Positions 32,631 to 35,905 of a DNA stretch of 35,905 nt are shown here, in pieces (the first letter of the stretch is position 1; every line of letters begins with the position of its first letter). The DNA is from Saccharothrix coeruleofusca (lineage in GTDB: Bacteria; Actinomycetota; Actinomycetes; Mycobacteriales; Pseudonocardiaceae), in assembly GCF_014648515.1 (NCBI RefSeq), contig NZ_BMRG01000004.1, positions 446,715 through 482,619 on the forward strand. The letters run 5' to 3'. The notes below the pieces were generated by a model that saw nothing but the letters and a program-made list of their open reading frames with translations, ran no database searches and was not told where the DNA came from. A program made the translations under genes and the position numbers.

Positions 32631-32996
32631 ATGAGCAGGCCGGAACAACCCGCGTCCGCCGTGGCGGATTCAGCCCTGCGGGTGACACGCGAACGACGTG
32701 GTGACGCGGAGGTCGTGACCGTCGCGGGCGAGATCGACATGGCCACCGTGGAGCAGCTGCGGTCGGCCGTGCGCGCGGCGCACGAGACCGACCCCCGCCT
32801 GCTCGTGGTAGACCTGACAGGAGTCGGGTTCCTGGCTTCCACCGGGCTCGGCGCGCTGGTCGAGGCGCACGAGCTGTGCGGGCAGGCGCTGCGCGTGGTG
32901 GCGGCGAACCGGGCGGTGCTGCGGGCGCTGGGCCTGGTGGCGCTGGACCGGGTGCTGGTGGTGCACCCGACGCTGGACGAGGCACTGTCCGCTTAG
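32631..32996 (+). CDS. STAS-domain anti-sigma factor antagonist
   Basis: 121 residues, one STAS domain. Strand-helix pattern VVTVAGEIDMATVEQLRSAV, then LLVVDLTGVGFLASTGLGALVEAH. S70 (in LASTGLG) matches the phosphorylated serine of RsbV/SpoIIAA; the usual aspartate before it (DS) is alanine here. When unphosphorylated such a protein binds the RsbW-like kinase and frees the sigma factor. ATG 32631 follows AGGAGAAAGGG; an in-frame GTG at 32598 would place that ribosome site inside the coding region. Divergent from the phosphatase gene; a DUF1059 gene follows after 21 bases in the same direction. Confidence 0.9.
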   Translation: MSRPEQPASAVADSALRVTRERRGDAEVVTVAGEIDMATVEQLRSAVRAAHETDPRLLVVDLTGVGFLASTGLGALVEAHELCGQALRVVAANRAVLRALGLVALDRVLVVHPTLDEALSA

Positions 32997-33017
32997 GACG
33001 GACCGGGAAGGACGAGG

Positions 33018-33164
33018 ATGAAGCGCAACATCACCTGCCCCTGCGGCGAGCGGATCACCGGCCAGGACGAGGACGACCTGGTGGCGAAGACCCAGCAGCA
33101 CCTCAAGGAGAACCACCCCGGTCACGACTACTCCCGTGACGAGATCCTTTTCATGGCCTACTGA
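33018..33164 (+). CDS. DUF1059 small protein
   Basis: 48 residues. MKRNITCPCGERITGQDEDDL, then HLKENHPGH and DEILFMAY match the small DUF1059 family found in many actinobacteria, whose function is unknown. The CPCG pair with two histidines near the end (ENHPGH) might bind a metal, most likely zinc. AGGACGAGG precedes the ATG at 33018. It lies 21 bases after the STAS gene on the same strand, so it probably shares its transcript, and a terminator follows the stop after 29 bases. Too short for many gene callers. Confidence 0.85.
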   Translation: MKRNITCPCGERITGQDEDDLVAKTQQHLKENHPGHDYSRDEILFMAY

Positions 33165-33193
33165 TCCGCTCCGCACCGGCACGAGCAGCACCC

Positions 33194-33226
33194 TCGGCTC
33201 GTCGTCCCGCCAGGGCGACGAGCCGA
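33194..33226 (+). terminator. Terminator after STAS-DUF1059 operon
   Basis: 11-bp stem TCGGCTCGTCG (33194-33204) with its complement (33216-33226); an inner CCC/GGG pairing extends it across a bulged T, leaving a 4-base loop. Confidence 0.75.
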
Positions 33227-33400
33227 ACCGCGTTCCGGGGCGGCTCGGCCGCCGCACGGGCCGGGAACCGGTGGCGCAGGAGGGGATGACGCTCCCCGCC
33301 ACCTTCAAGGTATAGCGGTCCAGGGGGCTTGCGGCAAGACCGGGGACCTGCTCCACACTTGCCGCCCGAAGCCGGGACGTGCGCAAACAGGGGGCCGGGA

Positions 33401-34612
33401 ATGCGTGTGCTGCTGACGTCGTGGGGGTCGCGCGGGGACGTGGAACCGCTGGCGGCACTCGCCGTGGCGCTGCGGGGGCTGGGCGCCGAGGCACGGGTGT
33501 GCGCACCGCCGGACGAGGAGTTCGCCGAACTGCTGGCCCGCGTGGGCGTGCCGCTGGTGCCACTGGGGCCGACGGTGCGCTCGGTGGTCGCCCGACCGGA
33601 GCGCCCGACGGTGGAAGACGCTTTCCGGCTGGCCGCCCGGCTGGTCGCCGAGCGGTTCGAAACGCTCCCCGCGGCGGCCGAGGGGTGCGACGCGCTGGTG
33701 GCGACCGGTCTGATGCCCGCGGGCGCGCGGGACGTGGCCGAGAAGCTGGGCATCCGCTACGTGCTCGCCTGCTTCCACCTGCTCGGGCTGCCGTCGCGGC
33801 AGTTCCCCCCTGGGGCGCGGCCGGGCAAGCCGTCCCCGGAGGGCGAGACCGACAACCGGGTGCTGTGGCAGCAGGACGCCCAGCGGGTGAACGCCCTGTA
33901 CGGCGAGGCGCTCAACAGCCACCGCGCGGCGATCGGCCTGCCGCCGGTGGACAACGTCCGCGACCACGTCCTGACCGACCGGCCGTGGCTGGCGGCGGAC
34001 CCGGTGCTGTGCCCGTCGCGGGGCATGACCGACCTCGACGTCGTGCAGACCGGGGCGTGGGTGCTGCCCGACGACCGCCCGCTGCCCGAAGGACTGGAGT
34101 CCTTCCTGGCGGCGGGCGCGCCACCGGTGTACGTGGGTTTCGGCAGCATGGCCTCGTACGTCCCGAAGGACATCGCCCGCGTGGCCATCGAGGCGGTCCG
34201 CGCCCAGGGCCGCCGGGTCGTGCTCGCCCGTGGCTGGGCCGGGCTGACACCGGTCGACGACGCCGAGGACTGCTTCGTCGTCGGCGAGGTCAACCAGCAG
34301 GCGTTGTTCGGCCGCGTGGCCGCCGTGGTGCACCACGGCGGCGCGGGCACCACGCTGACGGCCGCCAGGGCGGGCGCGCCCCAGGTGGTGGTGCCCCAGA
34401 TCGCGGACCAGCCGCGCTGGGCCGCCAGGGTGGCCGAACTGGGCATCGGCGCGGCGCACGAGGGCTCGACCCCGACCTCGGACTCCCTGTCCGCCGCGCT
34501 GGCCGCTGCCATGGGACCGGAGACCCGAGCGCGGGCCGAGGCCGTGTCGGGCGAGGTCCGGGCCGACGGGGCGGCGGTGGCCGCGCGGCTGCTGCTCGAC
34601 ACGGCCGGGTGA
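33401..34612 (+). CDS. GT1-family glycosyltransferase (GtfA/B-like)
   Basis: 403 residues, GT-B fold glycosyltransferase. MRVLLTSWGSRGDVEPLAALAVAL is the acceptor-domain start typical of the glycopeptide/macrolide-type enzymes; PVYVGFGSM opens the second domain and HHGGAGTT (311-318) with PQIADQPRWA is the sugar-nucleotide-binding signature. It transfers a sugar from a nucleotide donor to a small lipophilic acceptor. As the carotenoid cluster lies 6 kb away and no other biosynthetic gene is adjacent, the acceptor is unknown; a carotenoid (CrtX-like role), sterol-like lipid or xenobiotic is possible. ATG 33401 has a GGGGGCCGGGA region just upstream as ribosome site. Confidence 0.9.
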   Translation: MRVLLTSWGSRGDVEPLAALAVALRGLGAEARVCAPPDEEFAELLARVGVPLVPLGPTVRSVVARPERPTVEDAFRLAARLVAERFETLPAAAEGCDALVATGLMPAGARDVAEKLGIRYVLACFHLLGLPSRQFPPGARPGKPSPEGETDNRVLWQQDAQRVNALYGEALNSHRAAIGLPPVDNVRDHVLTDRPWLAADPVLCPSRGMTDLDVVQTGAWVLPDDRPLPEGLESFLAAGAPPVYVGFGSMASYVPKDIARVAIEAVRAQGRRVVLARGWAGLTPVDDAEDCFVVGEVNQQALFGRVAAVVHHGGAGTTLTAARAGAPQVVVPQIADQPRWAARVAELGIGAAHEGSTPTSDSLSAALAAAMGPETRARAEAVSGEVRADGAAVAARLLLDTAG

Positions 34613-34636
34613 ACCACGACGACGCCGGTCCCACCG

Positions 34637-34661
34637 GTCCGCGCAGCGCGCTGCGCCGGAC
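34637..34661 (+). terminator. Hairpin after glycosyltransferase gene
   Basis: GTCC-GCGCAGC (34637-34647) pairs with GCTGCGCCGGAC (34650-34661), with one bulged base and a 2-base loop, 24 bases after the stop. The rest of the 251-base gap to the next gene shows no further gene. Confidence 0.5.
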
Positions 34662-34863
34662 GGGCTGGGCAGTCGCGCTGCTCTCGTGGGGTCGCTCCCC
34701 CGCCGCTGGCGTCCTCCCGGTGAGTCCGGGGTGCTCCGACCACCGGTGGCACTCCCCGCGTCCACCTTGGTGGTTCGACGTGATTGGTCGACGTCGGCGC
34801 TCCCCTGGCCCACGGCAGGCGCCTGCTCAGCGCGCGCTCAGCGGCGCTTCCCAGGATGGGGCG

Positions 34864-35905
34864 ATGAGCGAGGCGAAGACGGGAGCCGGGGCCGCGCCCC
34901 ACTGGCCGTTTCTGGGTCGTGACGAGGAGGTTCGGGTCGCCGTCGCGGCGTCCCGCCCCGGTGTGGTCCTCTCGGCCCGCCGGGCCGGACTCGGCCGCAC
35001 CAGCACCGCCCGACGGGCCGCCGCGGTGTGGTTGGCCGGTGGCGGGCGCACCGAGTGGGTCACCGCCACGCGCAGCGCGGCGACCATCCCGTTCGGCGCG
35101 GTCCGGCACCTGCTGGCCGATCCCGACCCCGGCGGGGACCGGCCTGCCGCGCTGCGCAAGGTGCGCACACGCCTGCACGGCGCGCTCGTGGTGGTGGACG
35201 ACGCCCACCTGCTCGACGACGCCTCCGCCGCGGCCGTGCACCACCTCGCCACCGCCGGTGACGCGGTGCTGCTGGTGACCACGCGCGAGGGTGAGCCCGC
35301 GCCGGACGCGGTGACCTCGCTGTGGAAGGACGAGGTGCTGGCCCGCGTCGAGCTGCCGCCGCTGTCGGCCGCGGCCACCGCCGGGGTGCTGCGCGAGGCG
35401 CTCGGCGGCCCCGCCGACGAGGTCAGCGCCCGGCTGCTGCACGAGCGCAGCCAGGGCGTGCCCGCCAGGCTGCGCGACCTGGTCACCTCGGCGCGGCGGT
35501 CCGGTGAGCTGGCGCCCGGCCGGGCCGGGCTGTGGCGCTACCGCCCCACGGGCTCGTCGACGCCTCCGCGCGTCCGCACGGGTATGGGGCTGGTCCGGGC
35601 GTTCCTGGACGGCACCCTGCCCGGCGCGGGTGGGCTGGCCGCCGAGCGGTACCGCGCGGCCGTGCGCACCGGGTCGGCGGCGGGCGCGGGCGGCTGGGCG
35701 GTCGGTCGGGGGGTGGTGGCCCGGCTGCGCGGCGACGTGAGCACCGCGATCGAGGCGCTGCACCAGGCGGTCACCCTCCTCGACGGCCCCGAGCCCGCCG
35801 GTCCGGTGCGGTTGTGCTGCGCGGAGCTGGCCTCGGCGCACGCGCTGGCCGGTGACGCGGCGCGAGCGCGGCAGTGGCTGGACCAAGCGGTCACCGCCGG
35901 GCGGG
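34864..35905 (+). CDS. AAA-ATPase/LuxR-type large regulator (3' partial)
   Basis: 347 residues are visible and the frame runs off the window. HWPFLGRDEEVRVAVAA starts the domain as in STAND-type LuxR (LAL) regulators, ALVVVDDAHLLDD is a clear Walker B, and later TPR-like helices (STAIEALHQAVTLLD, AARARQWLDQAV) fit that family. The Walker A region reads RRAGLGRTST, with arginine where the lysine should be. The C-terminal LuxR DNA-binding domain, if present, lies beyond the edge. The ATG at 34864 has no strong ribosome site. Likely a cytoplasmic transcriptional activator with degenerate nucleotide binding; target unknown. Confidence 0.75.
   Translation, partial: MSEAKTGAGAAPHWPFLGRDEEVRVAVAASRPGVVLSARRAGLGRTSTARRAAAVWLAGGGRTEWVTATRSAATIPFGAVRHLLADPDPGGDRPAALRKVRTRLHGALVVVDDAHLLDDASAAAVHHLATAGDAVLLVTTREGEPAPDAVTSLWKDEVLARVELPPLSAAATAGVLREALGGPADEVSARLLHERSQGVPARLRDLVTSARRSGELAPGRAGLWRYRPTGSSTPPRVRTGMGLVRAFLDGTLPGAGGLAAERYRAAVRTGSAAGAGGWAVGRGVVARLRGDVSTAIEALHQAVTLLDGPEPAGPVRLCCAELASAHALAGDAARARQWLDQAVTAGR

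Overview
The window is about 35.9 kb of very GC-rich DNA with strong G/C third-position bias, dense gene packing, many GTG starts and typical actinobacterial families (DUF397, DUF5753, DUF4383, DUF1059, SpoIIE/HATPase/STAS sets). This points to a filamentous actinomycete. The mycosporine genes next to carotenoid genes make a Pseudonocardiales-type organism (Actinosynnema/Saccharothrix/Pseudonocardia-like) plausible, but the genus cannot be fixed from sequence alone. No tRNA, rRNA, CRISPR array or recognisable insertion sequence was seen, and no gap between genes exceeds 300 bases.

Layout. 1-2840: end of a mycosporine-like amino acid (UV sunscreen) operon: mysC-like ATP-grasp ligase (5' end missing), a sedoheptulose-7-phosphate cyclase, and a mysB-like O-methyltransferase. 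2902-4781 (minus): DUF6204, DUF6098, a two-helix membrane protein and a SARP/BTAD-type regulator. 4981-7147: manganese catalase and an NRAMP Mn transporter. 7207-9632: DUF4383 membrane protein, DUF6221-like protein and an FAD oxidoreductase with a C-terminal Rieske domain. 9782-11289: XRE/DUF5753 regulator with its DUF397 partner and a divergent small protein. 11346-13055: zinc alcohol dehydrogenase divergent from a TetR regulator, with two related palindromic operators. 13157-16196: secreted S1 protease, and an ArsR-type regulator divergent from an MFS exporter across a near-perfect operator. 16372-21481: two secreted glycoside hydrolases (GH2-LamG and GH97-NEW3-NPCBM). 21585-27060: carotenoid cluster crtI-crtE (minus), crtB-Rieske/DUF5914 (plus), and a methyltransferase (minus). 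27202-27934: OsmC/Ohr-like protein and an unrecognised 51-aa protein. 28096-33164: partner-switching signalling set (two SpoIIE-type phosphatases, an RsbW-like kinase, a STAS antagonist) and DUF1059. 33401-35905: GT1 glycosyltransferase and the start of a large AAA/LuxR-type regulator, cut by the window edge.

How it fits together. Much of the window deals with light and oxidative stress: UV-absorbing mycosporines, carotenoids, Mn catalase with Mn uptake, and an OsmC-type protein. Three genes in different transcription units (DUF4383, FAD-Rieske, OsmC) carry upstream matches to the general-stress sigma factor promoter pattern GNNT-N15-GGGTA, with a weaker match before DUF6204. The window also encodes the phosphatase, kinase and antagonist proteins of the type that controls such sigma factors. 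The sigma factor itself is not in the window, so this link is an inference. The most interesting leads are the unusual active site of the mycosporine-cluster cyclase, the Rieske oxygenase-like protein joined to crtB, the Ohr-like protein lacking its second cysteine, the long inverted repeat at 9636-9767, and the orphan 51-aa protein.
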